Assembly (NCBI GenBank): GCA_937895975.1
Contig: CALBLG010000153.1
Span: 1-6,948 of the forward strand
DNA length: 6,948 nucleotides
Reading direction: 5' to 3'
Source: an uncultured Slackia sp.
GTDB taxonomy: Bacteria > Actinomycetota > Coriobacteriia > Coriobacteriales > Eggerthellaceae
Below are positions 1-5,738 of the stretch, piece after piece. Both the position numbers and the translations under genes were made by a program. Below the pieces are notes generated by a model. That model saw only the letters and a list, made by a program, of their open reading frames with translations, ran no database searches and was not told the origin of the DNA. The first letter of the stretch is position 1; each line of letters starts with the position of its first letter.

Positions 1-498
1 CTCGTGTTCGACCAGGCCATCGTCGATGGCGTGAAAGACACTACCGGCAAACTGGCCGCCGACATCGAGGACGGCAAGCAGCGCGGCGAGCTGGTGCAAG
101 CCGACACCATCGAGGGCCTGGCCGAGGCCATGGGCGCCGATGTCGACACGTTGGCCGAAACCATTAGCACCTGGAACAGCTATTTCGACGCCGCTGAGCC
201 CGCCGATCTCATGTTCCGCCGCAGCCTGAAGAGCGCCGCGACGAAAATCGCCACAGGCCCCTTCTACGCCTGCAAGCACAACAGCAAGGTTCTTGTAAGC
301 ATGAGCGGCCTGATTATTAACGAGCATGCACAGGTGCTCGACGGCAACGAGGAAGTTATCGAAGGGCTGTATGCCACGGGCAACGTTTCGGGCGGCATGT
401 TCTCGATTTCTTACCCGCGCCACTTGCCCGCCACCTCCACCGGCCGCGCCGCCACGTTCGGCTACGTTGCCGCGAAGCACGCTGTTAAAGGAGAATAA
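1..498 (+). CDS. FAD-dependent fumarate-reductase-type flavoprotein, C-terminal part (5' end outside window)
   Basis: The reading frame is open from the first base, so only the last 165 residues are visible and the true start lies upstream. The C-terminal block is typical of FAD_binding_2 flavoproteins (fumarate reductase, urocanate reductase and 3-ketosteroid dehydrogenase relatives): GPFYACK, then SGLIINEHAQVLD, GLYATGNVSGGMF and a final STGRAATFGYVAAKHA segment that in the family closes the FAD site. In soluble fumarate reductases a HHTMGG stretch precedes this segment and carries a substrate-binding His; here the aligned stretch reads VLVSMSG without histidine. The Arg in SYPRH sits where the fumarate-binding Arg of ANRLGGNA would be. 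The substrate is therefore probably not fumarate, and it cannot be named. The protein probably works outside the membrane with the cytochrome encoded 3 nt downstream. Family confidence is high; substrate unknown. Confidence 0.85.
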   Translation, partial: LVFDQAIVDGVKDTTGKLAADIEDGKQRGELVQADTIEGLAEAMGADVDTLAETISTWNSYFDAAEPADLMFRRSLKSAATKIATGPFYACKHNSKVLVSMSGLIINEHAQVLDGNEEVIEGLYATGNVSGGMFSISYPRHLPATSTGRAATFGYVAAKHAVKGE

Positions 499-501
499 AT
501 A

Positions 502-882
502 ATGAAGAAGAAGGCCATTATTGTTTCCGTCGTTGCCGCGCTTGCGCTGACGTTTGCCGTGGTGGGCTGCTCGCCTACCGGCAATTCCGCGAAAAGCGAT
601 TCGAACGCCACGAAGCACGCGAACACCAAATTCATTGGGGCCGAAGACGTCGACAACTCGTACGACAGCTTCTTGAAGCTGCGCGCGGCACTCGATGAGG
701 CCTCCAGCTACACCGAGAAATACGGCGATTCCAACCCGCACACCAACATCCACAGCACTACGCAGACTTGCGATAATTGCCACAACGACGACAAAGAGAT
801 GACCGTCAAAGATGACATGATGTGCAAAGACTGCCACGCCTGGCCGCGCGATCTGCAAAGCGACATCACCAAGATGGAATAG
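502..882 (+). CDS. Dihaem c-type cytochrome lipoprotein, electron donor to the upstream flavoprotein
   Basis: A 126-aa protein with a lipoprotein signal peptide: MKKK, a hydrophobic stretch at residues 5-21, and lipobox VVGC with the lipidated Cys at 23. A low-complexity linker follows (about 24-45). The C-terminal half has two c-type haem motifs, CDNCH (90-94) and CKDCH (108-112), with His80 and His84 as candidate distal ligands. The pattern NPH...H...CxxCH...CxxCH resembles the haem III/IV half of the tetrahaem domain of Shewanella flavocytochrome c3, so this may be a half-sized, separate version of that domain. The start follows AAAGGAG (487-493) with 8-nt spacing, and the gene begins 3 nt after the flavoprotein stop, so the two are surely co-transcribed. 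Inferred role: an extracytoplasmic, membrane-anchored electron shuttle to the flavoprotein. It needs a cytochrome c maturation system not visible here. Confidence 0.85.
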   Translation: MKKKAIIVSVVAALALTFAVVGCSPTGNSAKSDSNATKHANTKFIGAEDVDNSYDSFLKLRAALDEASSYTEKYGDSNPHTNIHSTTQTCDNCHNDDKEMTVKDDMMCKDCHAWPRDLQSDITKME

Positions 883-920
883 CGCCTCACGCACATCATA
901 GCCAGCCCAATTGCCCTCCC

Positions 921-960
921 ACCCGGGCCGCATCCCTTCTAGGCGGTCCGGGTTTTCTTC
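921..960 (+). terminator. Intrinsic terminator of the flavoprotein-cytochrome operon
   Basis: Arms 921-931 and 943-953 form an 11-bp GC-rich stem with an 11-nt loop, followed by TTTTCTT (953-959). One pair is G·U on the + strand but would be C·A on the minus strand, and no T-run follows on the minus strand, so it serves + transcription. It lies 39 nt after the cytochrome stop. The convergent gadB gene has no equally clear terminator of its own in the 961-1005 gap. Confidence 0.85.
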
Positions 961-1005
961 ATGCGTTTGCCCGCTCACTTGACGCAGCACACAAGGGAAG
1001 AGCCC

Positions 1006-2421
1006 CTACCTGCCGCTGTGGTCGAAGCCTTTGCCGGCGTCGGCGGGTGCTGACCCGTTCAAAATGTCAATCTGCTTGCGCATGTCTTTCGCCAACGCGA
1101 TGGCCAGCGGCATGCTGAAATCTTGGCGAATCACCAGGCGCTGCACGTCAAGGTTCTCCAGATTCGCAGGCATGGGGTACGCCGGCACCAGCCAGCCTTG
1201 CATGCGCAGGCGGTCGGCCAAATCGTACAGCGTCCAGCTGCGGCCCTCGCACGCATGCAGCGTCCAGCACACGATAGGAAGCTCGCTTGCGGCCTCGAGC
1301 AACTCGAATTCGCCCATCGCCCCAATCTCTTGCGCCAAATAGCGCGCCACATCCAGCGTACGCTGATGAATTTCGCGATAGCCCTCGCGACCGTTGCGCA
1401 TCAACATGTAATACTGCCCCACAATTTGGCTGGCCGAGCGCGAGAAGTTGATGGCCATGGTAGCCTCTTTGCCGCCCAGGTAGCTCACCCAGAAGATGAG
1501 CTTTTCGGGCAGCGCCCGCTTGCCGCGCCATACAACCCAGCCGACGCCCGGGTACACCAAGCCATATTTGTGGCCGCTCGCCGAGATGGACCACACGTTA
1601 GGCAAACGGAAATCCCAGGCAAGGTCGGGGTCGATGAACGGCGCGAACATGCCGCCCGATGCCGCATCCACATGGATGCGCACCATTGCCTGCGGATGCG
1701 CGTCGTTGTATTCGGCCAGACGCGCATCGAGTGCAGCCACATCGTCATAGCGGCCGGTGTAGGTGATGCCCAAAATCGCCACCACGCCAATGGTATCTTC
1801 GTCGATAAGGCTCATGGCCGCGTCAATGTTGAGCGACAAATGCTCGCGGTCGAGCGGCACCGTGCGCATCTCGACGTCCCAGTAACGGCAGAACTTTTCC
1901 CAACACACCTGGTAGCCCGAAGAAATCACCAAATTCGGACGGCGCGTATGGTAGTCGATGCCCCGCGCGGCGCACTGTTCTTTCCAACGGAACAGCATGC
2001 CAAGCCCGCCAAGCATACATGCTTCCGAGCTGCCCACGGTTGACGTTCCCATGGGTTGCTCGGCCGAGTCGGCGTGCCACAGATCTCCGATCATAGACAC
2101 GCAACGGTTCTCCAAATCGGCCGTCATGGGGTATTCATCCTTGTCGATGGCGTTTTTCTCCAGGTTGTCGGCCATAAGCTTTGCCGCCGTAGGCTCCATG
2201 TAGGTTTGACAGAACGTTGCGGAATTCTGCGTGGCATTGCCTTCAATCGACAGGTATTCGCGAATCATCTCGTCGGCAACGCGCGGCTCAACAGGGAATT
2301 CGTTGATGTGCGCGCTCGGCATGGCGGAATCGGACGCAACAGACCCGAAGATGGGCGTGAGATATTGGGTTCGGCCATCGAGCTTCGAGAGGGTTTTCGA
2401 GGCCTTTATCATTTCAGACAT
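1006..2421 (-). CDS. gadB: Glutamate decarboxylase (PLP-dependent, GadB type)
   Basis: A 471-aa cytosolic enzyme converting L-glutamate plus a proton to GABA and CO2. It is close in length to E. coli GadB (466 aa) and collinear with it. Visible landmarks: substrate-site ATF (Thr69, Phe70) and Asp93; PLP phosphate-site GTSTVGSSEA (125-134); HVDAASGG (250-257) with Asp252; the Schiff-base Lys285 in SISASGHKYG; and INFSRSASQIVGQYY (324-338). The C-terminus ends FDHSGR with His468, matching the FKHT tail of E. coli GadB, whose His465 blocks the active site at neutral pH; pH autoinhibition is thus probably kept. The start at 2421 is chosen because AAAGGAG lies 7 nt upstream. The longer open frame to 2556 only adds 45 residues that lie inside gadC in another frame. 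The gene overlaps the gadC stop by 8 nt (ATGTCTGA), suggesting translational coupling. Confidence 0.96.
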   Translation of the reverse strand: MSEMIKASKTLSKLDGRTQYLTPIFGSVASDSAMPSAHINEFPVEPRVADEMIREYLSIEGNATQNSATFCQTYMEPTAAKLMADNLEKNAIDKDEYPMTADLENRCVSMIGDLWHADSAEQPMGTSTVGSSEACMLGGLGMLFRWKEQCAARGIDYHTRRPNLVISSGYQVCWEKFCRYWDVEMRTVPLDREHLSLNIDAAMSLIDEDTIGVVAILGITYTGRYDDVAALDARLAEYNDAHPQAMVRIHVDAASGGMFAPFIDPDLAWDFRLPNVWSISASGHKYGLVYPGVGWVVWRGKRALPEKLIFWVSYLGGKEATMAINFSRSASQIVGQYYMLMRNGREGYREIHQRTLDVARYLAQEIGAMGEFELLEAASELPIVCWTLHACEGRSWTLYDLADRLRMQGWLVPAYPMPANLENLDVQRLVIRQDFSMPLAIALAKDMRKQIDILNGSAPADAGKGFDHSGR

Positions 2422-4000
2422 GAGACTGCTCCTTTGATTGGTTGCAAACAAGAGGCGCCTGCTGGCCCTCATCTGGCGGCAAGGCACTTGACCAGCGATT
2501 ACGCAAAGCATAGATAACGAAAGGAATAGCGGCGGAAACCGCGAAGCACACCGCAAGCGTGATTTGGTACACCACGTTGGCCTGCGCGCTAAGGTCGCTT
2601 GAAGGGAAGAACGAAATCACGAGCGTGGCGAGCGTTATTGCCAGCCCGACAGAGGCAATCGCCACCTTGCCAATGCGGCCTCCCGGCACATTAAACGCGC
2701 GCGGCATATCGTTATGACGCAGCACCAGCACCAGATAGCCGATGAAAAACAGCGCGTACCCCACCAGATATATAACCACGGTAAGGCCAATGGCGGTAAG
2801 ATAGCCGACCGACGAAGATGAGCCGCCCGCAAGCGCGATGGAGCCGCACAGCACGGCGTCCCACACCGTCACGACGCACGCCTGCACCACCACTGTGAGC
2901 GCCGAGACGCCATGGCGATTCTGTTTCTTGAACGCGGATGGCAAAATGCCTTCGTGCGCGGCATCGAGCAGCGCGCGCGACGGGCCCACGATCCAGGTAG
3001 ATACCTCGGCCAACACGCCAAGCGCCAGCAGCAATGCCACAATGAACACGATCCACGCCGTGCCCGCTCCGAAATGCCCCACAAAAATCGCGCGGAAGGC
3101 CTCGATCACGCCAAACGACAAGTTCGCGTCAAGCATTTGGGGCGAAAGCGTGGTTGCCACCGCCATGCCGCCCACCGCATCGAGCACGATGGTGAGGATG
3201 GCAATAGTCACCATGACCGCTGGATAGGCGCGCGCAGGGTTGCGCAGCTCGTTCACGTGGCTCGCCGAAGCCTCGACGCCCATATACGCCAGAATGAACG
3301 AGGCGAAAATCACTAGCGTGTCAACCTTGCCGAAGTCAGGAATGGCCGCCGCAGGCGAAATCGCGATATTAACGGGGCCTCCCGTCACGAAATATGCCGT
3401 AAGCCCCGCCAACAGCACCGCCACGGGAACCAAGATGCCCGCAACAAAGCCCACTTTCGCAATGCGTTCGGTAAGACGGGTACCACGCAGCTGCACAAGC
3501 GTAAGCCCCCACACAATAATTGCCACGCCGACGAACATCACAAGCGGGTTGTTGTACAGCGCGGGCCAACGCAGCACATACGCGAATGCCGCCAAAATGA
3601 AGAACGACATGGTCACAAAGCCAACCGTTACCTGGAACCATTGATAAAACAGGGCGGCGAAGCCCCAGCGCTTGCCAAGCGTATTGCCTACCCAGGCGAA
3701 TATCCCGCCCGATTCCCAGCCGCGCACCGTGGCCATTTCGGCCGCGCACAACGCCACCGGCAAAAACCACAGCACGCCGCCGACCAGCAGGAAGAACACG
3801 AGTTGGAAGCCCGAAGAGGCGAACGACGGATATTCATATACCGTCATCACCATAGAGGCGGTCATGGCGAAGAACCCGAAAAATCTCAGTTGATGAACGA
3901 TTTTCGGGCCATGCTTCGCGACCGGCGACGCGGCACCTTCAACCGTGGCGCCCGTTTCGGCAGACGCCGCGCGCAACGGCGGACTTGATTGTTCGTTCAT
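2414..4000 (-). CDS. gadC: Glutamate/GABA antiporter (APC superfamily, GadC type)
   Basis: A 528-aa inner-membrane transporter with about 12 hydrophobic segments that exchanges external glutamate for internal GABA, completing the GadB proton-consuming cycle. It aligns along its length with E. coli GadC: TASMVMTVYEYPSFASSGF (47-65), CAAEMATV (85-92), YMGVEASASHVNE (239-251), GVLAEVSTWIVGPSRA (328-343), TVVIYLVGYALFFIGY (407-422), FNVPGG (436-441). Residues equivalent to the E. coli transport-path residues Tyr30, Glu304, Tyr378 and Tyr382 are present as Tyr55, Glu332, Tyr411 and Tyr415. Two differences: an Ala-rich N-terminal extension of about 25 residues, and a C-terminal tail of only about 28 residues without the HPRARSPHYIVMNDKKH-type plug that closes E. 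coli GadC at neutral pH. The start has AGGAG 7 nt upstream. It is the first gene of the operon with gadB. Confidence 0.95.
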   Translation of the reverse strand: MNEQSSPPLRAASAETGATVEGAASPVAKHGPKIVHQLRFFGFFAMTASMVMTVYEYPSFASSGFQLVFFLLVGGVLWFLPVALCAAEMATVRGWESGGIFAWVGNTLGKRWGFAALFYQWFQVTVGFVTMSFFILAAFAYVLRWPALYNNPLVMFVGVAIIVWGLTLVQLRGTRLTERIAKVGFVAGILVPVAVLLAGLTAYFVTGGPVNIAISPAAAIPDFGKVDTLVIFASFILAYMGVEASASHVNELRNPARAYPAVMVTIAILTIVLDAVGGMAVATTLSPQMLDANLSFGVIEAFRAIFVGHFGAGTAWIVFIVALLLALGVLAEVSTWIVGPSRALLDAAHEGILPSAFKKQNRHGVSALTVVVQACVVTVWDAVLCGSIALAGGSSSSVGYLTAIGLTVVIYLVGYALFFIGYLVLVLRHNDMPRAFNVPGGRIGKVAIASVGLAITLATLVISFFPSSDLSAQANVVYQITLAVCFAVSAAIPFVIYALRNRWSSALPPDEGQQAPLVCNQSKEQSHV

Positions 4001-4096
4001 GGAAACGCTCCTATCTTTCGATTCGAGAATTGGAGCAGCAGCGCATGCATTGCTGACATGCGAGGTTGTACATCAACGCCGCGCACCAACGGAGCG

Positions 4097-4112
4097 CAAG
4101 CGCCATCGCTTG
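4097..4112 (-). promoter_or_regulatory. Short perfect hairpin in the gadC 5' leader
   Basis: CAAGCG and CGCTTG pair perfectly around a 4-nt loop, about 95 nt upstream of the gadC start and downstream of the leader terminator. No T-run follows. It may be RNA structure in the leader, or it may be chance in a GC-rich stretch. No convincing sigma-70 promoter is seen on the minus strand between 4133 and 4001. Confidence 0.3.
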
Positions 4113-4133
4113 ACGCATCGTGAAAGCGCCGTT

Positions 4134-4173
4134 AAAAAGCGAAAGCGACCCGACACACGTCGAGCCGCTTTCG
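4134..4173 (-). terminator. Strong intrinsic terminator inside the gadC upstream region (candidate attenuator)
   Basis: On the minus strand the arms 4173-4159 and 4154-4140 form a continuous 15-bp stem around a GTGT loop (8 bp CGAAAGCG/CGCTTTCG, three pairs including two G·U, then CGAC/GTCG), followed by CTTTTT (4139-4134). The two wobble pairs are stable only as minus-strand RNA, and no T-run follows on the + strand, so it acts on leftward transcripts. No gene ends here on the minus strand. The terminator stands between the AT-rich promoter zone (4200-4255) and gadC (start 4000), which suggests conditional termination of gadCB transcription or the end of a short (~75 nt) leader RNA. Confidence 0.7.
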
Positions 4174-4207
4174 TTGCGCATCTATTTAGCGGATTCAGAT
4201 TCTTTTT

Positions 4208-4231
4208 AGTACTAGGTATATATTTAATACT
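4208..4231. promoter_or_regulatory. 24-bp dyad operator in the gadC-trmO divergent promoter region
   Basis: The halves AGTAyTArr and yyTArTACT flank a central TATATA. Eighteen of 24 positions are self-complementary and every mismatch is a transition. The site lies in the only strongly AT-rich block of the intergenic region (4200-4255), where minus-strand -10-like hexamers (TATATA, TATTAA) sit inside the dyad. A regulator bound here would overlap a leftward gad promoter and could also affect trmO. The regulator is unknown; a LuxR-, MarR- or GntR-type dimer would fit the symmetry. Confidence 0.5.
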
Positions 4232-4277
4232 TGAGCTCTTTTAATTACTAATGAAGTGTAGGCCGTGTGCGCTGCGT

Positions 4278-4283
4278 TACAAT
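4278..4283 (+). promoter_or_regulatory. Putative -10 element of trmO, positioned for leaderless transcription
   Basis: TACAAT (5 of 6 matches to TATAAT) ends 7 nt before the trmO ATG at 4291, so transcription would start at or next to the A of the ATG. No recognisable -35 lies at 16-18 nt upstream, and no Shine-Dalgarno precedes the ATG. Leaderless mRNAs are common in Actinobacteria. This is inference from spacing only. Confidence 0.4.
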
Positions 4284-4290
4284 AGCGAGC

Positions 4291-5016
4291 ATGAAACCAA
4301 TTGCTCACATACATACCGACTTGCCGCAGAAGTTTGGCATTCCTCGGAACAGCTTTCTGGCGCCGCATTTGCAGGGATACATCGTTTTCGAACCGGAATT
4401 TGCGCTGAACAGCGCCGTTGCAGGGCTCGATGGGTTTTCGCACGCTTGGCTTTTGTGGCGGTTCGAGAATGGAACGCCCGGCGGCACGGCGGCAGACATC
4501 GCCGCCGATGCGGCAACCGGCGACAAGCATGGCACCACGGCAAAATGGTCGCCCACCGTGCGCCCGCCGCGGTTGGGCGGCAGCGAACGCGTGGGCGTAT
4601 TCGCCACCCGCAGCCCGTTTCGCCCAAACCCGATTGGGCTGACGTGCGTGAAAATCGACCGAGTGGAGACAACCGACAAAGGCCCCATCGTCCATGTGCT
4701 CGGCGCCGATTTGCGCGACGGCACGCCCATCCTCGATATCAAGCCCTACATCCCCTTCGCCGATTGTCACCCCGATGCCACGGGTGGGTTCGTCGATGAG
4801 GTGCCGTGGCACGAACTTGAGGTGGACTTCCCCGAAAAACTGCAGCAATACGTACCGTCCGAGAAGTTGCCAGGGCTTATCGAAGTGTTGCGTCAAGACC
4901 CGCGCCGCGCCGGCAGTAAGCACGAGCCCAAGCGCGTGTACCACTTGGCATATGCCGGATTGGACGTGGGATTCACCGTCGACGGGAACGTGCTGCATGT
5001 GGTGAGCGTGGGGTGA
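4291..5016 (+). CDS. trmO: tRNA (N6-threonylcarbamoyladenosine37-N6)-methyltransferase TrmO (TsaA/YaeB family)
   Basis: A 241-aa SAM-dependent enzyme that methylates t6A to m6t6A at position 37 of threonine tRNAs reading ACY codons. It follows the E. coli TrmO layout (235 aa): a beta-barrel start PIAHIHTDLPQKFGIPR (3-19), GLDGFSHAWLLW (45-56), the hallmark TVRPPRLGGSERVGVFATRS (89-108) then PFRPNPIGL (109-117), DGTPILDIKPYIPFAD (143-158), and C-terminal LRQDPRRAG (200-208) with KRVYHLAYAGLDVGF (214-228). Compared with E. coli there is an extra stretch of about 20 mostly Ala/Gly/Asp/Thr residues at 62-84, just before the hallmark block. The start at 4291 fits the family N-terminus; a GTG at 4267 would add 8 residues without a ribosome site. 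It is divergent from gadC and monocistronic. No clear terminator is seen downstream. Confidence 0.93.
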   Translation: MKPIAHIHTDLPQKFGIPRNSFLAPHLQGYIVFEPEFALNSAVAGLDGFSHAWLLWRFENGTPGGTAADIAADAATGDKHGTTAKWSPTVRPPRLGGSERVGVFATRSPFRPNPIGLTCVKIDRVETTDKGPIVHVLGADLRDGTPILDIKPYIPFADCHPDATGGFVDEVPWHELEVDFPEKLQQYVPSEKLPGLIEVLRQDPRRAGSKHEPKRVYHLAYAGLDVGFTVDGNVLHVVSVG

Positions 5017-5051
5017 CCGCCATCACATTGCACAGCCCGGGCGACTAGCTG

Positions 5052-5076
5052 GCCGAAAACGCGACGAGTAAGTCTT
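5052..5076 (+). repeat. Intergenic repeat, copy 1 (direct orientation)
   Basis: The core GAAAACGCGACGAGTA is followed by AGTCTT. Positions 5055-5076 match the reverse complement of 5207-5228 at 20 of 22 positions, with a 130-nt spacer. A third, weaker copy lies at 5259-5282. Such a match is unlikely by chance within about 200 nt. Confidence 0.65.
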
Positions 5077-5206
5077 TTTGCAGCATTGCTTATGAAAACA
5101 TGGTAGTTAATCTTTGTTGAAAACAATTCATGACCTGGGCCTTTGCGTTTTCAAAGTCGTATCAACCAAATATCGAATGCCTCTCCACTGCGGAAACGAG
5201 GAAAAC

Positions 5207-5232
5207 AAGACCTACTCGTCGCATTTTCTACC
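5207..5232 (-). repeat. Intergenic repeat, copy 2 (inverted)
   Basis: On the minus strand it reads GAAAATGCGACGAGTA then GGTCTT, differing from copy 1 at two positions, both transitions. The flanking bases (GG before, T-rich after) also resemble copy 1, so the unit may be longer than 22 nt. Confidence 0.65.
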
Positions 5233-5258
5233 ACCGCGCTCCGCAACAGACGCATTTA

Positions 5259-5282
5259 GGCTTACTGGCGGCGTTTTCTGCC
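5259..5282 (-). repeat. Intergenic repeat, copy 3 (inverted, degenerate)
   Basis: On the minus strand it reads GGCAGAAAACGCCGCCAGTA then AGCC. It shares GGC, GAAAACGC and AGTAAG in register with copy 1, with about five mismatches over 22-24 positions. It lies 26 nt beyond copy 2 in the same orientation. Confidence 0.45.
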
Positions 5283-5443
5283 ATCCACGCAGGCCTTAGC
5301 GCCCTTTCAAGCCAATCCCAAGCAATGACTACAGACCAAAAAACCGATCGCCAACGCCTCGAGCGATACAGAACTCACTTTTGTTGCCGGGGGTCGCGAA
5401 AACTATTCTTCTCAAATTCTTCTCCAAAGACGAATTCGAGAGC

Positions 5444-5488
5444 CGAAAATAAAAAAGCAGGTCAGAACTTTTACCATTCCGACCTGCT
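5444..5488 (-). terminator. Intrinsic terminator of the original tRNA-Met gene
   Basis: On the minus strand, arms 5488-5477 and 5467-5456 form a 12-bp stem (AGCAGGTCGGAA with TTCTGACCTGCT, one G·U) with a 9-nt loop, followed by TTTTTTATTTT (5456-5446). It starts 8 nt after the tRNA CCA end. Its retention next to the tRNA 3' end shows that this side of the junction is the native chromosomal flank. Confidence 0.85.
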
Positions 5489-5496
5489 AGAACATT

Positions 5497-5541
5497 TGGT
5501 CGCGGGGGCTGGATTTAAACCAATGACCTCCGAGTTATGAG
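5497..5541 (-). pseudogene. 3' part of a tRNA-Met(CAT) gene: attachment-site scar of an integrated element
   Basis: On the minus strand: anticodon loop CTCATAA (5541-5535; anticodon CAT at 5539-5537), 3' anticodon strand CTCGG, variable loop AGGTC, T arm ATTGG-TTTAAAT-CCAGC, acceptor strand CCCCGCG, A, CCA. Upstream of 5541 there is no matching anticodon strand (AAATC instead of CCGAG), no D arm and no 5' acceptor strand, so the gene is cut at the anticodon loop. It has also decayed: T54-T55-C56 reads TTT, and T-stem pair 49:65 is A·C. Tyrosine integrases commonly use the 3' half of tRNA genes. The missing 5' half should lie to the right, at the far end of the element, with the tRNA restored there. 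The acceptor strand would fit the CGCGGGG of initiator tRNAs, but position 72 is G, so initiator versus elongator is unresolved. Confidence 0.8.
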
Positions 5542-5580
5542 GATTTTACTATTCAAGAATTCAGTATGCATTCATGTGAT

Positions 5581-5610
5581 TTGACATAGCGTTTGCGCAG
5601 GTCACATTAC
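5581..5610 (+). promoter_or_regulatory. Putative promoter for the element's RHH gene
   Basis: A perfect -35 hexamer TTGACA (5581-5586) is followed 18 nt later by a weak -10 candidate, CATTAC (5605-5610). It would give a leader of about 120 nt containing the repeat and palindrome region at 5646-5703. The weak -10 keeps confidence low. Confidence 0.3.
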
Positions 5611-5645
5611 TTTCAAGCAGTTTCAAGACCGGTCAAAAAATTTTG

Positions 5646-5703
5646 CAGCAGCTTCTGCTGTCCCGAAATCGTCCCAAGCGCTGTCCCAAACAGCGCCTGG
5701 GAC
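5646..5703. promoter_or_regulatory. Phased GTCCC boxes and long imperfect palindrome upstream of the RHH gene
   Basis: GTCCC occurs at 5660, 5671 and 5683 (spacing 11 and 12 nt, about one helical turn), and an inverted copy, TGGGAC, ends at 5703. The last boxes form an imperfect palindrome: GTCCCA-A-GCGCTGT, 5-nt loop, ACAGCGC-C-TGGGAC (5671-5703, 13 of 14 pairs). A smaller hairpin, CAGCAG-CTT-CTGCTG, lies at 5646-5660. No T-run follows, so it is not a terminator. It ends 24 nt before the RHH gene's Shine-Dalgarno and fits an operator bound by a ribbon-helix-helix protein, a relaxosome/oriT-type site or integrase arm sites; the sequence does not decide among them. Confidence 0.5.
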
Positions 5704-5738
5704 CCACCACCCCGGATCACTTGAAACGGAGGCCGAAA

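Larger units (their letters stand above)
5017..5443. other. Non-coding stretch between trmO and the tRNA scar
   Basis: About 430 nt without a credible gene. Open frames here lack ribosome sites, have unbiased codon use, and one runs into the tRNA fragment. The stretch is richer in A/T than its surroundings. What it holds is three degenerate copies of one repeat, listed separately. No RNA gene or promoter could be recognised. Confidence 0.6.

Noticed and set aside
1123..2043. 306-aa + strand open frame
   Set aside because: It lies fully antisense to gadB, whose catalytic motifs are all on the other strand; it is His/Arg-rich and without a ribosome site.
2422..2556. N-terminal extension of gadB by 45 residues
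   Set aside because: The segment lies within gadC in another frame. The start at 2421 has AAAGGAG at 7 nt and gives the usual family length.
4195..4998. 267-aa minus-strand open frame opposite trmO
   Set aside because: It is antisense to a clearly recognised trmO and has no recognisable motif.
5130..5540. 136-aa + strand open frame ending GFKPMTSEL
   Set aside because: Its C-terminus is the translated reverse complement of a tRNA 3' half, a well-known annotation artefact, and the rest lacks coding bias.
5497..5575. Functional tRNA-Met gene
   Set aside because: The 5' half (acceptor strand, D arm, 5' anticodon strand) is absent and the T arm carries disruptive changes.
5671..5703. Palindrome upstream of the RHH gene as a terminator
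   Set aside because: No T-run follows on either strand.
5643..5738. Upstream start for the RHH protein at 5643
   Set aside because: The extra 32 residues cover the palindrome and GTCCC boxes, are Arg/Pro/Gln-rich, and have no ribosome site. The ATG at 5739 has GGAGG at 6 nt.
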